Shown here piece by piece: positions 16,924 through 26,204 of a stretch of DNA of 64,000 nucleotides. How positions within the stretch are numbered: the stretch's first letter is position 1; the number at the start of each line of letters is the position of its first letter. The stretch comes from Mycobacterium intracellulare ATCC 13950. Its GTDB lineage: Bacteria; Actinomycetota; Actinomycetes; Mycobacteriales; Mycobacteriaceae. The position numbers and the translations under genes are program-made. The stretch is taken from assembly GCF_000277125.1 (NCBI RefSeq), contig NC_016946.1:3720001-3784000 (forward strand), read 5' to 3'. Below the pieces are notes generated by a model that saw only the letters and a list, made by a program, of their open reading frames with translations, did no database searches and was not told the DNA's origin.

Positions 16924-18039
16924 ATGCGAGTCGGCGTACCGACCGAGACCAAGACGAACGAGTTTCGCGTGGCCATCACCCCCGCCGGTGTCGCCGAGTT
17001 GGTCCGCCGCGGACACGACGTGCTCGTCCAGACCGGCGCCGGCGAGGGATCGGCGATCGCCGACTCCGAGTTCAAGGCGGCGGGCGCGCAACTCGCCGAT
17101 ACGGCCGAACAGGTTTGGGGCGACGCCGACCTGCTGCTCAAAGTCAAAGAACCCGTGCCCGCCGAGTATGAGCTGTTGCGGCGCAACCAGATTCTGTTCA
17201 CCTACCTGCATCTGGCCGCCTCGCGCGCGTGCACCGAGGCCTTGCTGGCGTCCGGAACGACGTCGATCGCGTACGAGACGGTCCAAACCGCCGACGGCAC
17301 ACTGCCGTTGCTGGCGCCGATGAGCGAGGTGGCGGGCCGGCTGTCCGCTCAGGTGGGGGCGTATCACCTGATGCGCACCCACGGCGGGCGCGGCGTGCTG
17401 ATGGGCGGCGTGCCGGGCGTCAAGCCGGCCGACGTCGTCGTGATCGGGGCGGGTACCGCGGGCTACAACGCGGCCCGCGTCGCGAACGGCATGGGGGCGA
17501 TGGTGTCGGTGCTCGACGTCAACATCAACAAGCTGCGGTTGCTCGACGCCGAGTTCGGCGGGCAGGTCCGCACCCGGTACTCGTCGGCCTACGACTTGGA
17601 GGGCACCGTCAAGCGCGCAGACCTGGTGATCGGCGCGGTGCTGCGCCCCGGCGCCAAGGCCCCCAGCCTGGTCTCGAATTCCCTTGTCGCGCAGATGAAA
17701 CCGGGCGCGGTGCTGGTCGACATCTCGATCGACCAGGGCGGCTGCTTCGAGGACTCGCGGCCGACCACGCACGACGACCCGACCTTCGCCGTGCACGACA
17801 CGCTGTTCTACTGCGTGGCCAACATGCCCAGCGCGGTGCCCAAGACGTCGACGGTGGCGCTGACGAACGCGACCATGCCGTATGTGCTCGCGCTCGCCGA
17901 GCGCGGCTGGCGTGCGGCGTGCCGATCGGATCATGCTCTGGCCAAAGGCCTTTCGACGCACGACGGCGCGCTGCTGTCCGAGCAGGTGGCCGCCGATCTC
18001 GGGCTACCGTGCACCGACCCCGCCGGCGTGCTGGGCTAA
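16924..18039 (+). CDS. ald: Alanine dehydrogenase Ald
   Basis: Ald interconverts L-alanine and pyruvate with NAD and ammonium; in mycobacteria it also handles glyoxylate/glycine. The 371-residue product is full length and shows the substrate-binding KVKEP near 75, catalytic His in TYLHLA near 96 and the NAD motif GAGTAGYNAA near 177. It is monocistronic and converges with the nitronate monooxygenase-like gene. A palindromic operator lies upstream, but the divergently placed aldR of M. tuberculosis is missing; an SRPBCC gene occupies that place. Confidence 0.95.
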   Translation: MRVGVPTETKTNEFRVAITPAGVAELVRRGHDVLVQTGAGEGSAIADSEFKAAGAQLADTAEQVWGDADLLLKVKEPVPAEYELLRRNQILFTYLHLAASRACTEALLASGTTSIAYETVQTADGTLPLLAPMSEVAGRLSAQVGAYHLMRTHGGRGVLMGGVPGVKPADVVVIGAGTAGYNAARVANGMGAMVSVLDVNINKLRLLDAEFGGQVRTRYSSAYDLEGTVKRADLVIGAVLRPGAKAPSLVSNSLVAQMKPGAVLVDISIDQGGCFEDSRPTTHDDPTFAVHDTLFYCVANMPSAVPKTSTVALTNATMPYVLALAERGWRAACRSDHALAKGLSTHDGALLSEQVAADLGLPCTDPAGVLG

Positions 18040-18059
18040 TCGGCTAATCGGCTAATCGG
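18036..18059. repeat. Triple CTAATCGG repeat across two convergent stop codons
   Basis: Three exact 8-bp copies of CTAATCGG run in tandem. The first contains the ald TAA stop (18037-18039) and the last contains the stop of the converging gene (18052-18054). All copies carry stop codons on both strands. Confidence 0.8.
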
Positions 18060-19077
18060 TGGCCACGAGGCCGGCGATGATGTCGGCCGCGGGGCCGGCG
18101 CTGGCGTGCTTGAAGGCCGCCCCGGCCCACAGCGGTATCCCGTTCGGGTCCTCGAGGGCGGCGGCGGCTTCCCGGATGGGCGATGTCATCTGGTTGACCT
18201 CGGGGTAGCCCAGCGGCGCCACGTGGTCGAGCATGCGGGTGAAGTCGTTTTCCAGCCCGCGCGCGTAGCGGCCCGAGAAGGCCCGTGTCACAACGGTGGT
18301 CGCGAAGAGCGGGTTCTTCAGGGCGGTGCGGTGGGCGGGGTTGGTGCCGGCCTCGTCGGCGAGCAGCAGCGCGGTGCCGACCTGCGCGGCCACCGCTCCC
18401 CGGCGCAGGGCGGCGCCGATCTCGTCGGCGGTGCCCAGCCCGCCGGCGGCGATGATCGGGATGTCATGGGTGTTGCGGATGCGGTCGATGAGCTGGTGCA
18501 GCGACTCGTTGGCGGGTTCCATGTCGGGCGCGAACGTGCCGCGGTGCCCGCCCGCGGCGGGACCCTGGACCACCAGGCTGTCGGCGCCGGCCGCGACGGC
18601 CACCCCGGCCTCGTACGCCGAGGTCACCGTGACCATCACCAGCAGGCCCAGCGCGCCGAGGCGCTGGATCACGTCGGGCGGCGGGACGCCGAAGGTGAAC
18701 GACACCAGCTCGGGCCGGACGTCGGCGACCACCTCGAGCTTCTGTTCCCACCCGTCGTCGTCGCCGTAACGCGGGTGACCGACCTCCACCTGGTAGTGAT
18801 CGGCGATCTCTTCGAGTTCGGCCGCGTAGTAGTCCAGGGCCACCCAGTCGGCCACACTGGGCTGGGGCACAAACAGATTCACGCCCAGCGGGCCGGTGGT
18901 GGCCTTGCGCGCGGCGGCGATGTCGTCGGCGAACCGCTCGGCGGTGAGGTACCCGCCGGGGACGAAACCGAGCCCACCGGCGTTGGACACCGCCGCGGCC
19001 AGCGCGGGAGTCCCGGGCCCGCCGGCCATCGGGGCACCCACGATGGGCACCGCGATGTCCCAAAAGCCCAGTACCAT
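18052..19077 (-). CDS. Nitronate monooxygenase-like FMN protein (Rv2781c type)
   Basis: The 341-residue TIM-barrel flavoprotein starts with the family's PIVGAPMAGG. It has VVQGPAAGGHRGTF and AAGGLGTADEIGAALRRGA, the FMN phosphate-binding loops of the 2-nitropropane dioxygenase family. It probably oxidises alkyl nitronates such as propionate-3-nitronate, or an unknown substrate. It sits between ald and pepR as in M. tuberculosis. A 60-bp gap separates it from pepR, so cotranscription is possible. Confidence 0.83.
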   Translation of the reverse strand: MVLGFWDIAVPIVGAPMAGGPGTPALAAAVSNAGGLGFVPGGYLTAERFADDIAAARKATTGPLGVNLFVPQPSVADWVALDYYAAELEEIADHYQVEVGHPRYGDDDGWEQKLEVVADVRPELVSFTFGVPPPDVIQRLGALGLLVMVTVTSAYEAGVAVAAGADSLVVQGPAAGGHRGTFAPDMEPANESLHQLIDRIRNTHDIPIIAAGGLGTADEIGAALRRGAVAAQVGTALLLADEAGTNPAHRTALKNPLFATTVVTRAFSGRYARGLENDFTRMLDHVAPLGYPEVNQMTSPIREAAAALEDPNGIPLWAGAAFKHASAGPAADIIAGLVATD

Positions 19078-19137
19078 TCGGCTAGTCCGCCGACGGCGAG
19101 CGCCGAGGGGGCGCGAGTGAGGAGGCGGACATTCGAG

Positions 19138-20499
19138 CTAGCCTACCATCGCCCGAAGTTGTTGGGGCAGTGACCGTTTGGCGGCATAGGGGCCGAGAAC
19201 CGCGGCGCCGTAGCGCTGCCCGAGCAGCCGGCGGGCGACGGCGTTGACCTCATCGACGGTCACCTGGTCGATCTGCCGCAGGGTGTGCTCGATGCTGCGG
19301 TGCTTGCCGTAGTTGAGCTCGCTGCGGCCCAGGCGGCTCATCCGCGAGCCCGAGTCCTCCAGGCCGAGGACCAGGCCGCCGCGCAGCGAGCCCTTGGCGA
19401 TCCGGCACTCCGCCTCGGTGATGCCGTCGCGCGCGACGGCGTCGAGGACCGCACCGGTCACCTCCATGACCTCGGCGAAACGTTCGGGCTGGCAGGCCGC
19501 GTACACGGACAGCGCGCCGCTGTCGGCGAAGATGTCCACCGTCGAGTACACCGAGTAGGCCAGCCCGCGCAGCTCCCGGACCTCTTGGAAGAGCCGAGAA
19601 CTCAGGCCGCCGCCCAGCGCGGTGTTGAGCACCGACAGCGCCCAGCGGTGCTGCCAGCCGCGGCCGGGCGTGCGCACCCCCAGCGACACGTGCGTCTGCT
19701 CGGCGTCCCGGTGGCCCAGCGCCAGCCCGGGCCGGCCGTTGACCCGCCCGGCGCCCTTGCGCGGCGCGATGGGTGCGCGCCCGCGGACCAGATGCGGGCC
19801 GAAGTGCTCGCGCACCAGCGCGACCACCTCGTCGTGGTCGACGTTGCCGGCCACCGCCACCACCATGCGTTCGGGCGTGTAGCGCCGGACGTGAAACGAG
19901 TGCAGCTGGCTACGCGTCATCGACGTCACCGACCGCGCGGTGCCGATGACGGGCCGGCCCACCGGGTGGTCGCCGAACAGCGCGCCCAAGAACATGTCCC
20001 CGAGCGCGTCCTCGGGGTCGTCGTCGCGCATCGCGATCTCCTCGAGGACCACGTCGCGTTCCAGTTCGACGTCCTCGGCGGCGCAGCGGCCGTTGAGCAC
20101 CACGTCGGCGACCAGGTCGACGGCCAGCGCCAGGTCGCTGTCGAGCACGTGCGCGTAGTAGCAGGTGTGCTCCTTGGCGGTGAACGCGTTCAGCTCTCCC
20201 CCGACGGCGTCCATCGCCTGGGCGATGTCCACCGCGGTGCGGCTGGGGGTCGACTTGAACAGCAGGTGCTCGAGGAAGTGGGCCGCGCCGGCGACGGTGG
20301 CACCCTCGTCGCGCGAGCCGACCCCGACCCACACCCCGACCGAGGCGGAACGCACCGCCGGCAGGTATTCGGTGACCACCCGCAAGCCGCCCGGCAGCGT
20401 CGTGCGCCGCAGTGCGGCGTGCGGGTCCGCCGCGGCCGTGTGGTTACCCCGCCGCAGCGCGGGGTCAGCTGCTCGCTTTCCCGAATCAGCTCGCGGCAT
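19138..20499 (-). CDS. pepR: M16 family zinc protease PepR
   Basis: This processing-peptidase-like M16 protease of 453 residues has the inverted zinc motif HFLEH at 74-78 and the downstream Glu in [13 protein letters not shown]. The N- and C-terminal M16 domains are both complete. The ATG at 20499 overlaps the pnp end by 14 bp; a start eight codons earlier is possible, so the N-terminal 30 or so residues, which are low in conservation, are uncertain. It follows pnp directly and is almost certainly translated from the same message. Confidence 0.88.
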   Translation of the reverse strand: MPRADSGKRAADPALRRGNHTAAADPHAALRRTTLPGGLRVVTEYLPAVRSASVGVWVGVGSRDEGATVAGAAHFLEHLLFKSTPSRTAVDIAQAMDAVGGELNAFTAKEHTCYYAHVLDSDLALAVDLVADVVLNGRCAAEDVELERDVVLEEIAMRDDDPEDALGDMFLGALFGDHPVGRPVIGTARSVTSMTRSQLHSFHVRRYTPERMVVAVAGNVDHDEVVALVREHFGPHLVRGRAPIAPRKGAGRVNGRPGLALGHRDAEQTHVSLGVRTPGRGWQHRWALSVLNTALGGGLSSRLFQEVRELRGLAYSVYSTVDIFADSGALSVYAACQPERFAEVMEVTGAVLDAVARDGITEAECRIAKGSLRGGLVLGLEDSGSRMSRLGRSELNYGKHRSIEHTLRQIDQVTVDEVNAVARRLLGQRYGAAVLGPYAAKRSLPQQLRAMVG

Positions 20500-22747
20500 C
20501 GGCAGGGGCGGCCGCCGGGGCATCGGCGGGCGCCGAGTTGTCGTCCTCCACCAGCACCAGCGAGATCTTGCCGCGCTTGTCGATGTCGGCGATTTCGACG
20601 CGCAGCTTGTCGCCGACGTTCACCACGTCCTCGACCTTCGCGATGCGCTTGCCCTTGCCGAGCTTGGAGATGTGCACCAGGCCGTCGCGACCGGGCAGCA
20701 GCGAGACGAAGGCGCCGAAATCCGTTGTCTTGACCACGGTTCCGAGGAAACGTTCGCCGACCGTCGGCAGCTGCGGGTTGGCGATGGCGTTGATCCGGTC
20801 GATCGCGGCCTGCGCCGAGGGCCCGTCGGTGGCGCCGACGAACACGGTGCCGTCGTCCTCGATGGAGATCTGCGCGCCGGTCTCCTCGGTGATGCCGTTG
20901 ATCACCTTGCCCTTGGGGCCGATGACCTCACCGATCTTGTCCACCGGAACCTTGATGGTGGTGACCCGCGGGGCATACGGGCTCATCTCGTCGGGCGCGT
21001 CGATGGCCTCGGCCATGACCTCGAGGATCGTCAGGCGCGCGTCTTTGGCCTGGCCCAGGGCGCCCGCCAGGACCTGCGACGGGATGCCGTCGAGCTTGGT
21101 GTCCAGCTGCAGCGCGGTGACGAAGTCCTTGGTGCCGGCGCACTTGAAGTCCATGTCGCCGAACGCGTCCTCGGCGCCCAGGATGTCGGTCAGCGTGACG
21201 AACCGCCGCTCGGTGCGACCGTCGATCTCGACGTCGTCGGAGACCAGGCCCATCGCGATGCCGGCCACCGGCGCCTTCAGCGGCACACCGGCGTTCAGCA
21301 GCGACAGGGTGGACGCACAGACCGACCCCATCGACGTCGAGCCGTTGGAGCCCAGCGCCTCGGAGACCTGGCGGATGGCGTACGGGAAATCCTCGACGCC
21401 GGGCAGCACCGGGATCAGGGCCCGCTCGGCGAGCGCGCCGTGCCCGATCTCGCGCCGCTTGGGCGAACCCACCCGGCCGGTCTCGCCGGTGGAGAACGGC
21501 GGGAAGTTGTAGTGGTGCATGTAGCGCTTGGAGGTTTCCGGCCCCAGCGAGTCGATCTGCTGGGCCATCTTGACCATGTCGAGCGTGGTCACCCCCAGGA
21601 TCTGGGTCTCACCGCGCTGGAAGAGCGCGCTGCCGTGCGCGCGGGGCACCACGGCGACCTCGGCCGAGAGCGCGCGGATGTCGGTGATGCCGCGGCCGTC
21701 GATGCGGAAGTGATCGGTGAGGATGCGCTGGCGCACCAGCTTCTTGGTCAGCGAGCGGAACGCGGCGCTGACCTCTTTCTCGCGGCCCTCGTAGGTTTCG
21801 GCGAGGCGTGCGAGCACCTCGGCTTTCAGCTCGTCGGTGCGCGCGTCGCGCTCGGCCTTGCCGCCGATGGTCAGCGCCTTGGCCAGCTCGTCGGTGGCCA
21901 CCGAGGCGACCGAGTAGTAGACGTCTTCCTGGTAGTCCGGGAACGTCGGGAACTCGCCGACCGGCTTGGCGGCCGCCCCGGCCAGCTCCTCCTGCGCGGT
22001 GCACAGGGTGGCGATGAACGGCTTGGCGGCCTCGAGCCCTTCGGCCACAACGGTTTCCGTCGGCGCCTGGGCGCCGCCCTCGACGAGCTCGATGACGTTC
22101 TCGGTGGCCTCCGCCTCGACCATCATGATCGCTATGTCTTTTTCGGCGGCGCCGCCGCCGACTATGCGGCCGGCCACCACCATGTCGAACACCGCCCGCT
22201 CGAGCTGCTCGACGGTCGGGAACGCCACCCACTGGCCGTCGATGAGCGCGACCCGCACGCCCCCGATCGGACCCGAGAACGGCAGCCCGCTCAGCTGGGT
22301 GGAGGCCGACGCGGCGTTGATCGCCAGCACGTCGTACAGGTCGTTGGGGTCCAGGCTCATGACCGTGACCACGACCTGGATCTCGTTGCGCAGTCCGCTG
22401 ACGAACGACGGGCGCAGCGGGCGGTCGATGAGCCGGCAGGTCAGGATCGCGTCGGTGGAGGGACGGCCCTCGCGGCGGAAGAACGAGCCGGGGATGCGAC
22501 CGGCGGCGTACATCCGCTCCTCGACGTCGACGGTCAGCGGGAAGAAGTCGAAGTGCTCCTTGGGGCTCTTGCTGGCGGTGGTCGCCGACAACAGCATGTT
22601 TTCGTCATCCAGGTACGCGACCACGGCGCCGGCGGCCTGCTGGGCCAGCCGGCCGGTCTCGAAACGGATGGTGCGGGTGCCGAAGCTCCCGTTGTCGATG
22701 GTGGCGGTCGCCTCGAACACGCCCTCTTCAATTTCAGCGACAGACAT
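20486..22747 (-). CDS. pnp: Polynucleotide phosphorylase / guanosine pentaphosphate synthetase
   Basis: PNPase degrades RNA 3'-5' phosphorolytically and can add tails; in actinobacteria it is also called GpsI. The 753-residue protein has two RNase PH-like domains (for example [15 protein letters not shown]), a KH domain near 590-650 ([12 protein letters not shown]) and an S1 domain near 665-735 ([19 protein letters not shown]). ATG 22747 gives MSVAEIEEG, close to the usual start. It is followed by pepR with overlap. A 389-bp gap separates it from rpsO. Confidence 0.96.
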   Translation of the reverse strand: MSVAEIEEGVFEATATIDNGSFGTRTIRFETGRLAQQAAGAVVAYLDDENMLLSATTASKSPKEHFDFFPLTVDVEERMYAAGRIPGSFFRREGRPSTDAILTCRLIDRPLRPSFVSGLRNEIQVVVTVMSLDPNDLYDVLAINAASASTQLSGLPFSGPIGGVRVALIDGQWVAFPTVEQLERAVFDMVVAGRIVGGGAAEKDIAIMMVEAEATENVIELVEGGAQAPTETVVAEGLEAAKPFIATLCTAQEELAGAAAKPVGEFPTFPDYQEDVYYSVASVATDELAKALTIGGKAERDARTDELKAEVLARLAETYEGREKEVSAAFRSLTKKLVRQRILTDHFRIDGRGITDIRALSAEVAVVPRAHGSALFQRGETQILGVTTLDMVKMAQQIDSLGPETSKRYMHHYNFPPFSTGETGRVGSPKRREIGHGALAERALIPVLPGVEDFPYAIRQVSEALGSNGSTSMGSVCASTLSLLNAGVPLKAPVAGIAMGLVSDDVEIDGRTERRFVTLTDILGAEDAFGDMDFKCAGTKDFVTALQLDTKLDGIPSQVLAGALGQAKDARLTILEVMAEAIDAPDEMSPYAPRVTTIKVPVDKIGEVIGPKGKVINGITEETGAQISIEDDGTVFVGATDGPSAQAAIDRINAIANPQLPTVGERFLGTVVKTTDFGAFVSLLPGRDGLVHISKLGKGKRIAKVEDVVNVGDKLRVEIADIDKRGKISLVLVEDDNSAPADAPAAAPADAAS

Positions 22748-23136
22748 GGACGTCCGTACGGCCTCTCTTATTCGGCTGTTTCGCGTCGTCACGCGCAACC
22801 TGGAGAGGGTCCGCAGCACCCGTTGGGGCCTGCGAGTCACCCTGGGAGCTATCCCGAAGAGCCAGTCTGAATGCGGCTACGGCCATCGATCGAAGCGGCC
22901 GAGAAGCCCCAGATCCGGAGAGCCCGGCAGCCACTACCGAAGACCGCCCGATGCAGACTGGGCTGCTCCCTCGAAGGTGCGTAGTGACACGCTGGAACGG
23001 CGCACGCGGATCTGCGTGGCCGCACCGTTTTGCTCGGGCCGAACCGGCCCAGAACGTCCTTACTCTACACGGGCGGGCCCGCCCCGCCAGCATCGCGCGG
23101 GATCGGGCGGGCGTCATAGCCCCGGTGACGGCGGCG
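22748..23136. other. 389-bp gap between rpsO and pnp, no gene found
   Basis: I see no convincing gene here. M. tuberculosis has the lipoprotein gene lppU at this place; no lipobox-bearing frame is visible here. The stretch holds small GC hairpins: GGGCC/GGCCC at 23036-23050, the 14-bp palindrome at 23071-23084, and CCCGCCC (23078-23084) with GGGCGGG (23105-23111). They may end the rpsO message or form the pnp leader. A TAGAGT on the minus strand at 23062-23067 is a possible -10 element. Confidence 0.4.
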
Positions 23137-23406
23137 TCAGCGGCGCAGGCCGAGGCGCTCGACCAGCGAGCGGTAGCGCTCCACGTCGATCTGGGCGACG
23201 TATTTGAGCAGCCGGCGACGGCGCCCGACCAGCAGCAACAGGCCGCGCCGCGAGTGGTGGTCGTGCTTGTGCACCTTGAGGTGCTCGGTCAGGTCGGCGA
23301 TCCGCTTGGTCAGCAGCGCGACCTGCGCCTCCGGGGAACCGGTGTCGGTGTCATGCAGGCCGTAGGTGCCCAGGATTTCTTTTTTCTGCTCGGCTGTCAG
23401 CGCCAC
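23137..23406 (-). CDS. rpsO: 30S ribosomal protein S15
   Basis: The 89-residue protein is a full-length uS15, with the rRNA-binding segments [35 protein letters not shown] and RRRLLKYV. It binds 16S rRNA and organises the platform of the small subunit. As in many bacteria, it lies upstream of pnp on the same strand, though separated here by 389 bp. Confidence 0.97.
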   Translation of the reverse strand: MALTAEQKKEILGTYGLHDTDTGSPEAQVALLTKRIADLTEHLKVHKHDHHSRRGLLLLVGRRRRLLKYVAQIDVERYRSLVERLGLRR

Positions 23407-23538
23407 GAACTATCTCCATCAATCGGTGCCGCGAAAATTTCGGTCGTGGCCGCCGCGGACTGCAGCACACTCCGTATCGGGGGGCGAGTCTATCAGCGGC
23501 CGCGATGTTCGCCGAAATCGCAGGCCAGCGCCGCACAC

Positions 23539-23568
23539 TTGACAACATACAACCATTTGGTTGTATGT
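23539..23568 (+). promoter_or_regulatory. arsR promoter with operator between -35 and -10
   Basis: A perfect -35 TTGACA (23539-23544) is followed 16 bp later by TTGTAT (23561-23566). The space is filled by a 24-bp perfect palindrome with 11-bp arms (ACATACAACCA) at 23545-23568, overlapping the -10. The expected transcription start is about 23573-23576, which coincides with the first GTG codon of the regulator. This is a textbook self-repressed arrangement. Confidence 0.7.
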
Positions 23569-23575
23569 TTGCCGG

Positions 23576-23917
23576 GTGGACGTGGACGAAGAGGACCGGG
23601 TGGACGCCCTGTTCCACGCGCTCGCCGACCGAACCCGGCGCGACATCATGCGACGGACGCTGGCCGGGGAACAATCGGTTTCCACGCTCGCCCGCAAGTA
23701 CGACATGAGCTTCGCCGCGGTGCAGAAGCACGTCGTCGTGCTCGAGAAGGCCGGCCTGATCACCAAACGACGCAGCGGTCGAGAGCAGCTGGCCAGCGGT
23801 GACGTGACCGCCGTGCGGTCGGTGGCCTCGATGCTCGCCGAGTTGGAACTCCTCTGGCGCGACCGGATCGCACGCATCGACGAACTCATCTCATCCGACT
23901 CAACCAAGGAGGACTGA
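23576..23917 (+). CDS. ArsR-family transcriptional repressor
   Basis: The 113-residue winged-helix protein has the ArsR pattern LFHALADRTRRDIMRRTLAGEQSVSTLARKYDMSFAAVQKHVVVLEKAGLI. No Cys metal-site motif is present, so it is not a classical metal sensor; it fits the subgroup paired with SRPBCC genes. I chose GTG 23576 because the promoter elements overlap any earlier start; a GTG two codons later is also possible. The mRNA would be leaderless. It lies 3 bp before the SRPBCC gene and probably represses the pair through the palindrome in its own promoter. Confidence 0.82.
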   Translation: MDVDEEDRVDALFHALADRTRRDIMRRTLAGEQSVSTLARKYDMSFAAVQKHVVVLEKAGLITKRRSGREQLASGDVTAVRSVASMLAELELLWRDRIARIDELISSDSTKED

Positions 23918-23920
23918 ACC

Positions 23921-24406
23921 ATGCCCGTGACCGGCGTCGAGCACGATCCCGACAACCTGACGCTGACCATCACCGCGGACTTCGCCGCGCCGGTGCACCG
24001 GATCTGGCAGGTCTACGCCGACCCGCGTCAACTGGAGAAGGTGTGGGGGCCGCCGTCCCATCCGGCGACCGTCGTCGACCACAGCCTGACGCCCGGAGGT
24101 CGCACGACGTACTTCATGACCGGTCCGGACGGCGAGAAATACGCCGGATATTGGGAGATCACGGCCGTCGACGAGCCGACGAGCTTCTCGTTCCTCGACG
24201 GCTTCGCCGACCTGGACTTCAACCCGAACCCCGGACTGCCGGTCTCGAGGAACGTCTACACCTTCACCGAGCACGACGGCGGCACTCGCGCGACCTACGT
24301 GAGCGCCTTCGAGTCCGCCGAGGCGCTGCAGCAGGTGCTGGACATGGGGGTGGTCGAGGGCTCATCGTCGGCCATCAACCAGATCGACGACCTGGTCGCT
24401 TCCTGA
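23921..24406 (+). CDS. SRPBCC/AHSA1-like protein
   Basis: This 161-residue protein has the activator-of-Hsp90-ATPase-like SRPBCC fold: FAAPVHRIWQVYADPRQLEKVWGPP at the start, then KYAGYWEITAVDEPTSFSF, and a C-terminal amphipathic helix. Such proteins bind small hydrophobic ligands and often pair with ArsR repressors in actinobacteria. It follows the regulator by 3 bp and has a good AAGGAGG ribosome-binding site overlapping the regulator's end. The ligand is unknown. It converges on ribF. Confidence 0.8.
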   Translation: MPVTGVEHDPDNLTLTITADFAAPVHRIWQVYADPRQLEKVWGPPSHPATVVDHSLTPGGRTTYFMTGPDGEKYAGYWEITAVDEPTSFSFLDGFADLDFNPNPGLPVSRNVYTFTEHDGGTRATYVSAFESAEALQQVLDMGVVEGSSSAINQIDDLVAS

Positions 24407-24419
24407 AAACAGCGGTGGA

Positions 24420-25397
24420 TCAGTCCTGCGTCGACAGGATGGTGCGGGCCCGTTCGGTGTCCTCGCCCATCGCGACGATGAGTTCCTCGACGGAGTCGAA
24501 CTTGTGCTGCCCACGGATGCGGCCGACGAAATCCAGCGCCACGTGCTGCCCGTACAGGTCGGCGTCGGTGTCCAGGACGAACGCCTCGACGGTGCGGGTG
24601 CGCCCCGAGAAGGTCGGGTTGGTGCCGACGGAGACCGCGGCCTGGTAACGCTCGCCCGGGATGACGGTGCCGGTCACCGGGCCGTGGCCGAGGACGGTGA
24701 ACCACGCGGCGTACACGCCGTCGGCCGGGATGGCCGAATACATCGGCGGCGCCACGTTCGCGGTCGGGAAGCCCAGTTCGGCGCCGCGGCCGTGACCCCG
24801 CACCACCACGCCCTCGACCCGGTGCGGGCGACCCAGGGCCTCGGTGGCCGCCACCACGTCGCCGGCGTCCACGCAGGACCGGATGTAGGTGGACGAGAAC
24901 GTGACGGTCTCGTTGCTGTGGTGCTCGGAGAGCAGCGACATCGACTCCACGGCGAACCCGAATCGATCGCCGGCGCGCCGCAGGGTCTCGACGTTGCCGG
25001 TCGCCTTCTTGCCGAAGGTGAAGTTCTCCCCCACGACGACCTCGACCACGTGCAGGTTCTCCACCAGCAGCTCGTGCACGTAGCGGTCCGGCGTGAGTTT
25101 CATGAAGTCGGTGGTGAACGGCATCACCAAGAAGACGTCGATGCCCAGCTCCTCGACCAGCTCGGCGCGCCGCGTCAGCGTCGTCAACTGGGCCGGATGG
25201 CTGCCGGGATAGACCACTTCCATCGGGTGCGGGTCGAACGTCATCAACACCGTCGGCACGCTGCGCGCCCGCCCCGCTTTCACCGCATGCGCGATCAGCT
25301 CCGCGTGCCCGCGATGCACACCATCGAACACACCGATGGTGAGCACACACCTGCCCCAGTCCGTGGGAATCTCGTCTTGGCCGCGCCACCGCTGCAC
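24420..25397 (-). CDS. ribF: Bifunctional riboflavin kinase/FMN adenylyltransferase
   Basis: RibF turns riboflavin into FMN and FAD. The 325-residue protein has the N-terminal adenylyltransferase nucleotide motif GVFDGVHRGH at 22-31 and the C-terminal kinase motif GRGAELGFPTANV near 198-210. Both domains are complete. It diverges from the DtxR-type regulator gene with a 113-bp gap, as in M. tuberculosis (Rv2786c). Confidence 0.95.
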   Translation of the reverse strand: MQRWRGQDEIPTDWGRCVLTIGVFDGVHRGHAELIAHAVKAGRARSVPTVLMTFDPHPMEVVYPGSHPAQLTTLTRRAELVEELGIDVFLVMPFTTDFMKLTPDRYVHELLVENLHVVEVVVGENFTFGKKATGNVETLRRAGDRFGFAVESMSLLSEHHSNETVTFSSTYIRSCVDAGDVVAATEALGRPHRVEGVVVRGHGRGAELGFPTANVAPPMYSAIPADGVYAAWFTVLGHGPVTGTVIPGERYQAAVSVGTNPTFSGRTRTVEAFVLDTDADLYGQHVALDFVGRIRGQHKFDSVEELIVAMGEDTERARTILSTQD

Positions 25398-25510
25398 GAC
25401 CGCAAGCCTACGGCGCCGAGTGCCCGGCCGGGAGATCCAGAGGGCCCGACACCCGCCAGGCTGGCGGGGAACACGCCGGATTTGGATGGGGTTGCCTAAA
25501 CTTTGTCGTT

Positions 25511-26203
25511 GTGAGTGCTGACGAAGAGCGTGGCGGTCTCACCGCGGTCGGCCAGGACTACCTCAAGGCGATCTGGAATGCCCAGGAGTGGTCCCCCGAC
25601 AAGGTCAGCACGAAGATGCTGGCCGAGAAGATCGGGGTGTCGGCCAGCACGGCCTCGGAGTCGATCCGCAAACTCGCCGAGCAGGGCCTCGTCGACCACG
25701 AGAAGTACGGCGCGGTGACGCTGACCGAGGCCGGACGGCGCGCGGCGCTCGAGATGGTGCGCCGGCACCGGCTGCTGGAGACCTTCCTGGTCAACGAGCT
25801 GGGCTACGCGTGGGACGAGGTGCACGACGAGGCCGAGGTGCTCGAGCACGCGGTGTCGGATCGTCTGGTTTCCCGCATCGACGCCAAGCTGGGATTCCCG
25901 CAGCGCGATCCGCACGGCGACCCCATCCCCGCCACCGACGGGCAGGTGCCCACCCCGCCGGCGCGCCAGCTGTGGGCGTGCGGCGACGGCGACGCCGGGA
26001 CGGTGGCCCGCATCTCCGACGCCGACCCCGAGATGCTGCGCTATTTCACCGACGTGGGCATCAACCTCGACTCCCGGCTGCGGGTGCTGACCCGCCGCGA
26101 GTTCGCGGGCATGATCTCGGTGGCGATCGAATCCGGCGACGGCGACGAGACGACCGTCGACCTGGGCAGCCCGGCCGCGCGGGCGATCTGGGTGACCGCC
26201 TAG
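25511..26203 (+). CDS. sirR: DtxR/MntR-family metal-dependent repressor
   Basis: This 230-residue protein has a winged-helix DNA-binding domain (QDYLKAIWNAQEWSPDKVSTKMLAEKIGVSASTASESIRKLAEQGL). The metal-binding and dimerisation domain follows, with ETFLVNELGYAWDEVHDEAEVLEHA, and then a C-terminal SH3-like/FeoA-type segment. It should repress metal-uptake genes when Mn or Fe is sufficient; the M. tuberculosis counterpart is annotated sirR (Rv2788). GTG 25511 starts the protein; the stop abuts the converging fadE21 stop, separated by a single base. Confidence 0.88.
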   Translation: MSADEERGGLTAVGQDYLKAIWNAQEWSPDKVSTKMLAEKIGVSASTASESIRKLAEQGLVDHEKYGAVTLTEAGRRAALEMVRRHRLLETFLVNELGYAWDEVHDEAEVLEHAVSDRLVSRIDAKLGFPQRDPHGDPIPATDGQVPTPPARQLWACGDGDAGTVARISDADPEMLRYFTDVGINLDSRLRVLTRREFAGMISVAIESGDGDETTVDLGSPAARAIWVTA

Positions 26204-26204
26204 C

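Noticed and set aside
20165..22870. Long open frame opposite pnp
   Set aside because: It mirrors pnp codon by codon on the opposite strand and shows no motif.
22734..23117. 127-codon minus-strand frame in the rpsO-pnp gap
   Set aside because: It runs into the pnp start, has no signal peptide or lipobox, and its composition looks like non-coding high-GC sequence.
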